Assembly: GCA_041749475.1 (NCBI GenBank)
Contig: JBGTBD010000003.1
Coordinates: forward strand, 1-64,000
DNA from: JBGTBD01 sp041749475
GTDB taxonomy: Bacteria; Pseudomonadota; Alphaproteobacteria; Rickettsiales; UBA998
DNA: 64,000 nucleotides
Direction: 5' to 3'
Positions within the stretch are counted from its first letter, which is position 1. Each line of letters starts with the position of its first letter. Below are positions 21,319-29,660 of this stretch, piece after piece. The notes under the pieces were generated by a model. It was not told where the DNA came from, searched no databases, and was given only the letters and a program-made list of their open reading frames with translations. A program made the position numbers and the translations under genes.

Positions 21319-22292
21319 CAGGCGGTTTCCACCAGTGCGACGGTGGCGAGGACGTTATCTTCCCGGTCGCGCAGGGTCTTCTGCGACAGCATGGCTTTGA
21401 CGATAGAGCCGTTCTTATGGGCGAGGAGGACGGGCATACTCAGGTCTTTCAATTCTTGATGGGCGCGGGCGGTTTTGTCCACTTCGTAGAACAGGGAAGC
21501 GTATTCCATCTGCTTGGCGATGATCTCGCCGGGCGTGTAGCCCAGCATCGTCTCCAGCGTATGGTTGACGATGCGGATATACCCGGTGGGGCTGCAGGCG
21601 AAGAGGCCGACGGTGACATCTTCGACTACCGAAGAAATGAACTTGGTATGGGATTCTGCGGTGCCTGCATCCTTCGCGGCGTCGCGTTCGTTACGGGCGG
21701 TGATGAATTCACGGCCCTGCAATAACATCAGCCCATGGGGGCGTTGCAGGGGGCGGCAGGAGAGGCGAACGAGGTGGCTGTAGCCTTTATCGTCCACCAA
21801 CGTGATGAGGATATGTTCCGAGCGTTGTTGCTGGATGCTTTGCAGGATGCGTTCTTTATCGGACAGGGCCAGATCCATCGCCTCGAAGATACGGTTGAGG
21901 ATATTGTCCGATTCACTTTTGATTGCTGGGAACCATTGGCGGAAGCGTTCATCGGCATAGGCGACGCTGCCGTTGGGGCGGATGACGACGGTGAACATGC
22001 CCTGCTGGGCGATGGCTGAGGAGAAGATGGCATTCTGGAATTCGATGTCGGTGATGAGGTCAAGGTTTTTCTGCAGTGCGTAGACGGCATAGGCGCTGAG
22101 AATACCGAAGATGATGCATAGCGCTGTGTAATGAAAGGCGCTCGGCTGGTCGATCACGCCAGTGACACATACCAGCGCGATGAGCGCGGCGAGATAGCAT
22201 AGGCCGATGGTGCGAATCGTCCCGTGACGCCCGCGGCGCGTGAAATCGACGGCGTTTTCGATGACTAGTTGCTCTTCACTTGCACGACCCAT
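21318..22292 (-). CDS. CckA-type sensor, membrane and PAS half
   Basis: The 324-residue product has two membrane helices (about residues 28-72) followed by two PAS-like domains (about 85-190 and 215-320). It ends exactly where a normal CckA continues into its next PAS domain and kinase core. The ATG at 22292 is chosen because AAGGA lies 8 bases before it; a start 13 codons earlier lacks this. The stop shares one base with the ATG of the kinase half. Either this is a true gene fission with coupled translation, or a single-base frameshift (natural or from sequencing) breaks one long cckA. Confidence 0.8.
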   Translation of the reverse strand: MGRASEEQLVIENAVDFTRRGRHGTIRTIGLCYLAALIALVCVTGVIDQPSAFHYTALCIIFGILSAYAVYALQKNLDLITDIEFQNAIFSSAIAQQGMFTVVIRPNGSVAYADERFRQWFPAIKSESDNILNRIFEAMDLALSDKERILQSIQQQRSEHILITLVDDKGYSHLVRLSCRPLQRPHGLMLLQGREFITARNERDAAKDAGTAESHTKFISSVVEDVTVGLFACSPTGYIRIVNHTLETMLGYTPGEIIAKQMEYASLFYEVDKTARAHQELKDLSMPVLLAHKNGSIVKAMLSQKTLRDREDNVLATVALVETA

Positions 22293-22373
22293 AACCACAA
22301 TCCTTGGTGGGTACTGTAATGATAACTTCAATATGTTGCAAGTCTCACGATTGAGGGAAGTGGATAGGGGATA

Positions 22374-22450
22374 GGGGGATGGTGGTTGCGTTCGCTGGCC
22401 CTCACCCGAAACGCGAATGCGTTTCGACCTCTCCCGGTGGGAGAGGTGAT
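22374..22450. repeat. Intergenic repeat, ACCCGAAACGC/CTCTCCCGGTGGGAGAGG family (copy a)
   Basis: This 77-base element starts GGGGGATGGTGGTTGCGTTC and contains the arms CGAAACGC and GCGTTTCG, then the palindrome CTCTCCCGGTGGGAGAG. It is nearly identical to 27469-27546 and related to 47685-47737. Confidence 0.85.
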
Positions 22451-22468
22451 AGGTTGGGGGGCAGTAGG

Positions 22469-23398
22469 TTAAGTGGGCTGGAAGCAGCGATGGAAATCGG
22501 TTGCCATGCCCGTGAGCAGTTCTACGAAGAAGTCCGCGCCCCGCACTTTAATGCCCATGCCTTCGGGGTCAGCGATGATGACGGGAATGCGTAATTCTTT
22601 TCCGAGGCGGCGGATAACGGTGGCGTCAAACTCCGGTTCGGCGACGAGGCAGGTGACTTCTTTTTCCTCCACCTGTTGACGAATGGTCTGTAGCTGGCCG
22701 GGGCGTATCTGGTGCAGCACCGCATCCGAGAAAACTGCGCCGAGAGCGATGCCTGTCGCTTGTTCAAAATACTGGTAGCCGTCATGGTACGCCGCGAATT
22801 TTTTGCCTTTGTCCTGCTTTAGGATATCGCGAAGGTCAGCATGGAGCGTCTTCATCCGTGCAGATAGATTTTCGGCGTTGGCATGGAACTGCTCGGCATG
22901 GTCGGGGTAACGGGTGGAGAGTTGTTGGGCGGCATAGCGTCCCATCGCGCTGACGTTGTGAGGGGTCAGCCACAAATGGGGGTCTCTGCCGCTATGCGCG
23001 TGGCCGTCCTCATCCCGCGTGGGGAGATGTTTTGCGCCTGGCGCATCGCTTAACCATACAACAGGTATGTCTTTGGACAGGACCCCGAGAGAGCGTTGCA
23101 TAAATTGTTCGTAGGCGGGGGAGATGGCAAATATGATGGTTGCTTTGTGCAGCGCGGATGACTGAGAGGGGCGGAAAGAGAAATGATGTGGCGATGCGTT
23201 GCCCTGTACGAGTGTGGTGGGAAGTGCGACTCCCTTCATGATAGCCTCTGCAATTGCCCCGGCGGGTGGGACGCTGGCGACGGCATGAATACCAGCCGTT
23301 TCCTTACTTGCGACCGCCCACGAGGTTCCCCCTCCCGCAAGCAGGAATATAAGGGTACAGAGGCAAGCGCAAACGCTGTGGCGGGAATGGTGCAACAC
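22469..23398 (-). CDS. znuA: ZnuA-type zinc (or manganese) ABC transporter binding protein
   Basis: The 309-residue cluster A-I solute-binding protein has a signal peptide (about residues 1-28, ending near A-V-A). Metal-ligand positions are visible as SPHHFSF, the short acidic/His loop DEDGHAHSGRD, DPHLWLTP and AAYHDGYQYF, with a C-terminal EPEFD helix. Such proteins deliver zinc to ZnuBC; no znuB or znuC is nearby. The His-rich loop is unusually short, so manganese cannot be excluded. The start is a GTG with AGGAGAG upstream. I saw no clear Zur operator in the 95-base gap to the divergent lipoprotein gene. Confidence 0.85.
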   Translation of the reverse strand: MLHHSRHSVCACLCTLIFLLAGGGTSWAVASKETAGIHAVASVPPAGAIAEAIMKGVALPTTLVQGNASPHHFSFRPSQSSALHKATIIFAISPAYEQFMQRSLGVLSKDIPVVWLSDAPGAKHLPTRDEDGHAHSGRDPHLWLTPHNVSAMGRYAAQQLSTRYPDHAEQFHANAENLSARMKTLHADLRDILKQDKGKKFAAYHDGYQYFEQATGIALGAVFSDAVLHQIRPGQLQTIRQQVEEKEVTCLVAEPEFDATVIRRLGKELRIPVIIADPEGMGIKVRGADFFVELLTGMATDFHRCFQPT

Positions 23399-23498
23399 AA
23401 CAAAACTCTCCTGATTTTGGGTGAAAAAAGGGGAAACCTTTTCCCATTTGGTAACGATTTGATAGGAATAGTAAAATCAGTCACGGAGTTCAATGGCG

Positions 23499-23738
23499 AT
23501 GAACAGGACTATGGCACTAGGCATATGGGCAAGTATACTCCTGGTTCTGGCTTCTTGCGGGAAGCCGCAGAAAGACTCGGTGTGGAATATTTACGACTAT
23601 CGCCATCCTGTGCCTGCGGCCTCCGCTGTGCCCGCGGGCGATCCTGCTCGGCGCTATTATATTCAGGATAACGACTCCAGCTACACCCCCCCGAATAATT
23701 ATAACTGCCTGAGTAGTAGTAATATATTCTGCGAGTAG
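23499..23738 (+). CDS. Small lipoprotein of unknown function
   Basis: The 79-residue product has an N-terminal hydrophobic segment ending in a lipobox (LASC, Cys at about residue 20). A short polar, Tyr- and Pro-rich tail contains two further cysteines near the end, which could form a disulphide. GGAG at 23485-23488 favours the ATG at 23499 over one two codons earlier. It is divergent from the ZnuA-type gene. No family is recognised. Similar tiny lipoproteins occur at 44185 and 44701. Confidence 0.65.
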   Translation: MNRTMALGIWASILLVLASCGKPQKDSVWNIYDYRHPVPAASAVPAGDPARRYYIQDNDSSYTPPNNYNCLSSSNIFCE

Positions 23739-23769
23739 ATCAAGCTTACTGCGTAGTTCGCTTCCTATT

Positions 23770-23856
23770 GTCATTGCGAGGAGGCGTAGCCGACGCGGCA
23801 ATCCAGATGTTTCGTGCGGCCCGTTCGTTGGATTGCTTCGCTGCGCTCGCAATGAC
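23770..23856. repeat. Palindromic repeat, GTCATTGCGAG/CTCGCAATGAC family (copy 1)
   Basis: The element opens with GTCATTGCGAGGAGGCG and GGCAATCCAG and closes with TTGGATTGCTTCGC and GCTCGCAATGAC, forming a long imperfect hairpin. A shorter relative is at 30549-30615. Repeats of this look are widespread between genes of many proteobacteria. Confidence 0.85.
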
Positions 23857-23872
23857 GCGTTATACTAAATGA

Positions 23873-25807
23873 TTACTGGGCGAGTAGTTCCTTCAAGTTT
23901 ATCTTCGCACCGTTGCCGAGTTTCCAGCGATAAACCTGATAATTTTCCATCACGCGCTGGACGTAGTTGCGTGTTTCGCTGAAGGGAATGCTCTCTATCC
24001 AGTTGAGGGTTTTCAGCGTATCGGCTCCGCCGGGGCGGCCGAACTGGCGGCTCCATTGCGTGGGGCGGCCCGGCCCGGCATTATATCCTGCGGCAGTCAG
24101 TGCCAGCGCCCCGCCGAAACGATCCTGTAATTCGGCGATATAGAGCGAGCCAAGGCGCACGTTAGCTTCAGGTTGGTAGAGCGTATTGGGATTGAAGGGC
24201 ATGTTGATGCGGCGAGCGAGTACCTTGCCCGTGCCGGGGAGTATCTGCATCAGTCCGCGAGCATCCGCCGGACTGGTGGCGCGGGGGTGGAACATGCTTT
24301 CCTGCCGCGTAAAGGCGTGGATCAATGCCGGTTCAACCACGGCGGTGGGTGGAATGGAGATCAGCGGATAGCCGGTCTGCATGAAATAGAGGTCATAACG
24401 CTGCGCTTCCTTGGCGGCGCGGATGGAGAGGTCGGGCCGTCCGGCACGTGTGCCGAGGCCGACGATGGCGGCGCGGTCTTCCGTGCGGGGTGACGTATGG
24501 ATGAGATGGTTGATAAAGACGACGCTCAAATCCTCCGCGCCCGCTTCGGCCATCATCAACACCAGCATCGCCATCGGCGTGCGGGCGGCGTAGGCGCTCA
24601 CCTCCTGTGCAGTAGCTTCGCGTGCAGGAGAAATTTGCAGGCGGCTGACCATTTCCTCGGCGGCGAGTTGGCCGTAGAAGCTGGTGGGATATTTCCCGGC
24701 TGTATGGAACCATTCCTGCGCGACCTTGGTGTTGCCCATGCGCTTGGCGGCGAGGGCGGCCCAGTATGCGCCGCGTGCTTTGCTGATGGGGTATTGCGCG
24801 ATGCTGTAGAGGCGTTTAAAATCCTCGAAGGCCTGCGATGGTTTGCCGCGGAAGGAGAGAGCAATCCAGCCGCGCAGCCACAGGGCTTCCGCTTCCTCTA
24901 CGCGGTCAAGCGTGCCGAAACGGGCGGCGAGTTGTTCGGCGAGACCGTATTGCTGTTTGTTCAGCGCTTCGCGGATGGCGATGTTGCGATAGGGCCACCA
25001 TTTCTTGGCGTTGATGCTGTTGGCGGGGGCTTTCAGCACCATCTCGGCGATGCCGTCCCATAATTTTTTGCGCTTACGCCATGCGGCGCGCTCATAAAGC
25101 AGCCCCTCCTCATTCGCCAGTGATGCGGGGACCCGTTGCACCAGTGCATTGGCGGACGGGCTGTTCTGCATCAGCGCGATACGCGCGTCGAACACCGGGC
25201 GCTGCGCGGCAGGTGAGGAGGAGATGTAGCGCTTGGCGTTCGATATTTTGCCTTCCCATAAGAGGCGATCCACGCGCTGGGCGTGGTGCATGGCGGTCAG
25301 TTGCCCGTAATTGACGGCGAGGAAGGTGGTCTCTTCCTGCAAGCTGAAATCGCCGTTGATCCATGTGTTGATGATGACTTCGCGCGGGATGGTCTTGCCC
25401 GTCACCTTCATCCATTTGTATTTGCCGAACGCTGTCTGCGGCGGATGGGCGGAGAACCATGCGCTCATTGTGCGGTTATCGTAGCCCGTGGAAAGCAGGG
25501 CTATCTCGGCGCGGCGCTCGATGATGTCTTTTGACGGCCAGTCGGGATGGCGGGCATAGAAGCTGGCGATGCGCTGGAAATCAGGAATCTGCGCGGCGCG
25601 GGTGAGGGTGAACCACTCCACCGCGTCGATGATCGTGCGGTCACGCGTTTGGGCGGCAAAGGATGCGGCTTTGTCCCATTGCTGCTTACGCACGGAATCG
25701 AATGCGGCCTTGGCGAGAGGGCGGGTGCGGGCGTCAAGTGCGACGGCGTCAGAGGCGACACTGAAGACAAAAAGACCAAGGAAAAGTGACGTGAAGAACA
25801 GACGCAT
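23873..25807 (-). CDS. slt: Soluble lytic murein transglycosylase (Slt70-like)
   Basis: The 644-residue periplasmic enzyme cleaves peptidoglycan glycan strands with 1,6-anhydro ring formation. A signal peptide (about residues 1-23) is followed by a long alpha-helical superhelix (about 25-470) and a C-terminal SLT domain. The domain shows the catalytic Glu (E503 in TRQESMFHP), S-P-A-D-A-R-G-L-M-Q, the A-A-Y-N-A-G-P-G motif and the ETRNYVQRV end. Length is typical (about 620-690). The open frame ends just after a palindromic repeat. Confidence 0.94.
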   Translation of the reverse strand: MRLFFTSLFLGLFVFSVASDAVALDARTRPLAKAAFDSVRKQQWDKAASFAAQTRDRTIIDAVEWFTLTRAAQIPDFQRIASFYARHPDWPSKDIIERRAEIALLSTGYDNRTMSAWFSAHPPQTAFGKYKWMKVTGKTIPREVIINTWINGDFSLQEETTFLAVNYGQLTAMHHAQRVDRLLWEGKISNAKRYISSSPAAQRPVFDARIALMQNSPSANALVQRVPASLANEEGLLYERAAWRKRKKLWDGIAEMVLKAPANSINAKKWWPYRNIAIREALNKQQYGLAEQLAARFGTLDRVEEAEALWLRGWIALSFRGKPSQAFEDFKRLYSIAQYPISKARGAYWAALAAKRMGNTKVAQEWFHTAGKYPTSFYGQLAAEEMVSRLQISPAREATAQEVSAYAARTPMAMLVLMMAEAGAEDLSVVFINHLIHTSPRTEDRAAIVGLGTRAGRPDLSIRAAKEAQRYDLYFMQTGYPLISIPPTAVVEPALIHAFTRQESMFHPRATSPADARGLMQILPGTGKVLARRINMPFNPNTLYQPEANVRLGSLYIAELQDRFGGALALTAAGYNAGPGRPTQWSRQFGRPGGADTLKTLNWIESIPFSETRNYVQRVMENYQVYRWKLGNGAKINLKELLAQ

Positions 25808-25857
25808 AACGATTCCCAGCTATACACAAGCACCCCCCGGCTGTATAGGTGTTTTCC

Positions 25858-27330
25858 ATGATATTATCGGAACGGGATTTACTTTTATCCGCCGCTGTGA
25901 TGCGTAGCGCCGAGCAGGCCGCGATGCAGGCGGGCATCTCAGGATGGCAGATGATGGAACGCGCGGGACACTCCTCCGCCGCCATCATCCAACAATATTT
26001 CGACAGGAAGCCGGTGACGGTACTGTGCGGCCCCGGCAATAACGGTGGGGACGGATGGGTTATCGCGGAATCACTGCGCGCTGCCGGATGGCCCGTGACG
26101 GTTCTCAGCATGGTGGAAAAATCCTCCCTCAGCGGTGATGCGGCGACGGCGGCGGGGCAGTATCATGGCGAGGTGTGGCCGCTCAGCGTGGCGCGGCTTG
26201 CTGAGGAGGGGCTGTTCGTCGATGCGCTGTTCGGTACGGGGCTGACCCGTCCGCTGGAAGACGGGGCGCATGAGGTGATTGCGGCGTTGGCGGCGCGTGG
26301 GGCGCAAGTGGTTGCCATCGACATCCCTTCCGGTATCCATAGTGATAACGGCGCGGTGATGGGTGTGGCGGCGCAGGCGGATATGACCATCACGTTCGGG
26401 GCAAAAAAAATCGGCCATGCGATGCTGCCGGGGCGTGGCTATTGCGGTAGCGTGATGGTGGCGGATATCGGTATCGGCGCGCATATCATGGCGCAGCGCG
26501 GGGAAACGCCGCTGGAGAATTCTGCCGCTTTATGGACATCGGAACTGCCGCACGCGGTTCCGAGCACGCATAAATACACACGCGGCGCGGCGCTGGTGCG
26601 TGGTGGCGAAGCGCATAGCACGGGTGCATCACGTCTGGCGGCGATGGCAGCGCTTCGCGTGGGTGCGGGTGCGGTGACGATCGCCTGCACGCCGGACACG
26701 CTTCCTATCTATGCGGCCAGTTGCACGGCGGTGATGACCAAACCGTATGATACGGTGGATGCATTCCAACGTGCGTTCGAGGACGGTAAGCTGCGCGCTG
26801 CGTTGATTGGGCCAGGGAATGGGGTGAATGACGCGACGCGGGAAGCGGTGTTCGCGGCGCTGTCGGTCGGCAAGGCATTGGTATTGGATGCGGATGCGCT
26901 CAGTGTATTCAGCGGGAAGGAGGCGGAGTTGTTCCAGACGATCTCCAGCACGGTCATCATGACGCCGCATCAGGGGGAGTTTGAACGCATGTTCAGTGCG
27001 GTGGAGGGAACGGATAAAGTATCACGTACTCAGGGCGCGGCGAAGGCGAGTCGCTCCATCGTTATCCATAAAGGTGCGGATACGGTGATCGCCGCTCCGG
27101 ATGGCCGCGTGGTCATCAATACCCATGCACCCGCGACGCTGGCGACGGCGGGCTCGGGCGATGTGCTGGCGGGGTTGATTACGGGATTACTCGCGCAAGG
27201 TATGGAGCCTTTCGCGGCTGCCTGTGCGGCGGTATGGATGCATGGCGAAGCGGCGACGCTCTTCGGTGAAGGGCTTATTGCAGAAGATCTGCCGGAGATG
27301 ATTCCCGGGGTGTTGCAGCGGTTGGGGTAG
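25858..27330 (+). CDS. nnr: Bifunctional NAD(P)H-hydrate epimerase / ADP-dependent dehydratase
   Basis: The protein of about 490 residues repairs hydrated NADH and NADPH. The N-terminal YjeF_N (epimerase) domain shows CGPGNNGGDGWVIAE and D-I-P-S-G-I-H-S-D-N-G. The C-terminal carbohydrate-kinase-like dehydratase domain shows IGPGNGVND, LVLDADAL, TPHQGEFERM and the TAGSGDVLAGLI nucleotide-binding motif. The ATG at 25858 is preferred, with AGG 9 bases upstream; a GTG at 25849 is possible. It is divergent from slt with a 50-base gap. Confidence 0.95.
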   Translation: MILSERDLLLSAAVMRSAEQAAMQAGISGWQMMERAGHSSAAIIQQYFDRKPVTVLCGPGNNGGDGWVIAESLRAAGWPVTVLSMVEKSSLSGDAATAAGQYHGEVWPLSVARLAEEGLFVDALFGTGLTRPLEDGAHEVIAALAARGAQVVAIDIPSGIHSDNGAVMGVAAQADMTITFGAKKIGHAMLPGRGYCGSVMVADIGIGAHIMAQRGETPLENSAALWTSELPHAVPSTHKYTRGAALVRGGEAHSTGASRLAAMAALRVGAGAVTIACTPDTLPIYAASCTAVMTKPYDTVDAFQRAFEDGKLRAALIGPGNGVNDATREAVFAALSVGKALVLDADALSVFSGKEAELFQTISSTVIMTPHQGEFERMFSAVEGTDKVSRTQGAAKASRSIVIHKGADTVIAAPDGRVVINTHAPATLATAGSGDVLAGLITGLLAQGMEPFAAACAAVWMHGEAATLFGEGLIAEDLPEMIPGVLQRLG

Positions 27331-27338
27331 ATGGATTC

Positions 27339-27387
27339 TAGGGTTTAGGGTTTAGGGTTTAGGTTCTAGGGGGTAGGGGGTAGGGTT
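27339..27387. repeat. Telomere-like tandem repeat (TAGGGTT)n
   Basis: Three perfect TAGGGTT units (27339-27359) are followed by degenerate TAGGTTC and TAGGGGG units to about 27387. It lies just after the nnr stop, between nnr and a dispersed repeat. Confidence 0.8.
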
Positions 27388-27468
27388 CTTCCCCTCGCCA
27401 CCACGTGTGTGTGGGAGAGGGGTGTGGAGGCTTGGTGAACGGTAGTGAGCTTAGCCGGAGCTGGGTGA

Positions 27469-27546
27469 GGGGGATGGTGGTGGCGTTCGCTTGCCCTAAC
27501 CCGAAACGCTGATTGCGTTTCGACCTCTCCCGGTGGGAGAGGTGAT
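27469..27546. repeat. Intergenic repeat, ACCCGAAACGC/CTCTCCCGGTGGGAGAGG family (copy b)
   Basis: This is nearly identical to 22374-22450 over 77 bases, including the flanking GGGGGATGGTGG. It is preceded by a separate GC-rich stretch (27388-27468) with GTGGGAGAGGGG and CTGGGTGAGG, which looks like another repeat module. Together these explain the 227-base gap between nnr and the AsmA gene. Confidence 0.85.
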
Positions 27547-27557
27547 AAAAAGAAAGG

Positions 27558-29609
27558 TTAGCGGTTCAGGAAATTCTGCAGGCCTTTTCCTAGGTTCTCT
27601 TTTAGTTCTTCTTTGAGTTTTTTGGGTTCGCTCGTGGCGGGCGCGGTTTGGCCTTCTGCTGGAACTGCTTCCGGTTCCGGTTCGCGCGCGGGGGCGAGGT
27701 CGGCGGTGTAGCAGGGGTTATTGGGGTTGGCTTGCGGGCCGCCGGCGTATTTCGATTGTGATAGTGCGCCGACGATGCCGGAGACTTTCTTGCTGCCGAT
27801 GAATTGCGAGGCGATGGATCCGACCGCTTTGGTCGCCGCCGTTTTATCCGGTGCGACTTGCGGGGAGGCGAAGCTACCGCGAAGCTTTACGGGGACGACG
27901 AGGTTGGCAAGCGTTTCCTTGCGTGGGTAAGGAATCAGCGTCAGGTTGATGGCTTCCTGTCCTAGATTCACTTCACCTTTACCTTCAAGGTAGGCGAGGG
28001 AAGAATTGGCGGAGAGAACACCGGGGCGGGCGACGCCGTCGGTGACCACCCAGCGCGCTGCGCCGCAGGAAACGGTGATGTCCTTTGCCGCGTTTGCATC
28101 CCCCAGTAATAGCATGGAAGCCGTGCTCATCGTTCCCGACCCGCGAGTTACGATATGGGCGTTGGAGATGTCCATGTTCATCCGTCCGCTGCTAGCGGCA
28201 AGCCATTTCTGGAGGTCACTTCCTCTGCCGCTGAGAGCGAGCGACAGGCTGATGCGTCCATCCTTGACCTCATCCGCAGCCACAAGTTCGGTGAGAGGCA
28301 GGTCATTGCCCTGGAATTCCACGGTCAGCTGAGGGTTATTCGATTGCTCTGCTTTTACCGCTAAAGAAATCGGTTTTTCCGCAAGGTTAGCGGTGATGGG
28401 GCTGATGGAAAGCGTGTTGCCGACGGTCTGGATATGGGCGTTGATGTTCGTGAGGGTAAGCTCAGGCGTCACCGGGTAGGTGGCGAGACTAAAAGATACA
28501 TCCAGTGCGAAAGGCTTGAGTGCGGAGAAGTCCAGCTTCGTCGCCGGAATGAGTTTGCCGGGAGCGGGTTTTTCCGACGGGGTGGATTCTATGCTTGCCG
28601 AGGTGGAGGAGGATTGTGGCAGGGAATCCATCTTGATACTCCCAACAATCTTCATGGGTGTGGCTGCGGGGAGGATGTCGAGCGTCCCCGTCGCGTCCAA
28701 CTGCCCTATCTTCGCTTTGATCTCTTCAATGTGCACACGCTCGGGACTGGCATCGACCTTGGAGAAGAATTTGATGGGGACGGGGATGGAGGCGGTGTCT
28801 TTTACCAACGGCTTCAGGCCCGTGGCGTCTTCCAGCGTCAATGAGATGTCTCCGGTGAAGACCGGGCTGGTCGTCAGTTCGCGCACCTGCCCGTCCGCTG
28901 AGGCCTGCATTCCACCCTGCTCAGCGTTTATCTTGATACTGACTTCGCCTTCCTGCGTGGTGAGCAGGGATGAGGCAGTGATATAGCGTGCAGAAATGAG
29001 TAGTCCGGCATAGCGGATTTTGGTGTCCATCAACCAGCGGTCGCCTCCGGTGATGGAGATGGAATCGATTATCCCTTCCTGCTGTTGCTTGGTTTGCGCA
29101 TTGTAGAAATGGAGCGCGATATTTTCCAAGGTGGCGTTGGAGAGTATGATGCGGCTATTGTCCGTCGGGGAGGTCTTCAGTTTCTCATCCGTGGAAACGG
29201 AGGTATCCTTATCCGCCTTGAAATCCCAGCTTGTACGGCCCTTGGGGGATATTTCAGGGTTCAGAGTTGCGTTATTCACGCTCACGGATTTGATTTCGAC
29301 TTTGCCGCTGAGGAGTTTGATCACATCTACTTTCAGACTGGCGTCGGAGACATTGGCAAGCCACCGCTCCTTTGCCCAATCAGGATTGGCGATGCGGAAC
29401 CCCTCTACGGAGAAACTGGGCATCAGGCTGATTCCGATAGAAAGGTCGTCAATCTCTACGCTGCGACCCGTTGTGTTGGATGCAAGTTCAACGAGTTTTG
29501 CTTTCAGCGGGCCGATGCCGACGCTGTTCAACGCTATATATCCAGCGATGGGAAGCAGCAGCACAAAGGCTACGATGGCTATCAGCGTATTTCTAATCCA
29601 TTTGGGCAT
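27558..29609 (-). CDS. AsmA-family envelope protein
   Basis: The 683-residue protein has one N-terminal membrane helix (about residues 9-30) and an AsmA N-domain (V-G-I-G-P-L-K-A-K-L-V-E and G-R-S-V-E-I-D-D-L-S-I). A long beta-rich periplasmic groove follows, then the AsmA C-domain (about 440-600, with G-R-M-N-M-D and A-Y-L-E-G-K-G). The end is Pro/Glu/Lys-rich and low in complexity. AsmA-like proteins are linked to phospholipid or outer-membrane homeostasis. GAGAGG precedes the ATG. Confidence 0.85.
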   Translation of the reverse strand: MPKWIRNTLIAIVAFVLLLPIAGYIALNSVGIGPLKAKLVELASNTTGRSVEIDDLSIGISLMPSFSVEGFRIANPDWAKERWLANVSDASLKVDVIKLLSGKVEIKSVSVNNATLNPEISPKGRTSWDFKADKDTSVSTDEKLKTSPTDNSRIILSNATLENIALHFYNAQTKQQQEGIIDSISITGGDRWLMDTKIRYAGLLISARYITASSLLTTQEGEVSIKINAEQGGMQASADGQVRELTTSPVFTGDISLTLEDATGLKPLVKDTASIPVPIKFFSKVDASPERVHIEEIKAKIGQLDATGTLDILPAATPMKIVGSIKMDSLPQSSSTSASIESTPSEKPAPGKLIPATKLDFSALKPFALDVSFSLATYPVTPELTLTNINAHIQTVGNTLSISPITANLAEKPISLAVKAEQSNNPQLTVEFQGNDLPLTELVAADEVKDGRISLSLALSGRGSDLQKWLAASSGRMNMDISNAHIVTRGSGTMSTASMLLLGDANAAKDITVSCGAARWVVTDGVARPGVLSANSSLAYLEGKGEVNLGQEAINLTLIPYPRKETLANLVVPVKLRGSFASPQVAPDKTAATKAVGSIASQFIGSKKVSGIVGALSQSKYAGGPQANPNNPCYTADLAPAREPEPEAVPAEGQTAPATSEPKKLKEELKENLGKGLQNFLNR

Positions 29610-29660
29610 TGAGACCTCTCATAACGGCTGAGATATAAAAATGCAATAAAGAGCGTTTGC

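Noticed and set aside
23399..23498. Zur operator before the ZnuA-type gene
   Set aside because: The gap has AT-rich and purine-rich stretches but no convincing inverted repeat of the Zur type.
27339..27387. CRISPR-like array
   Set aside because: The units are 7 bases with no spacers, so it is a simple tandem repeat.
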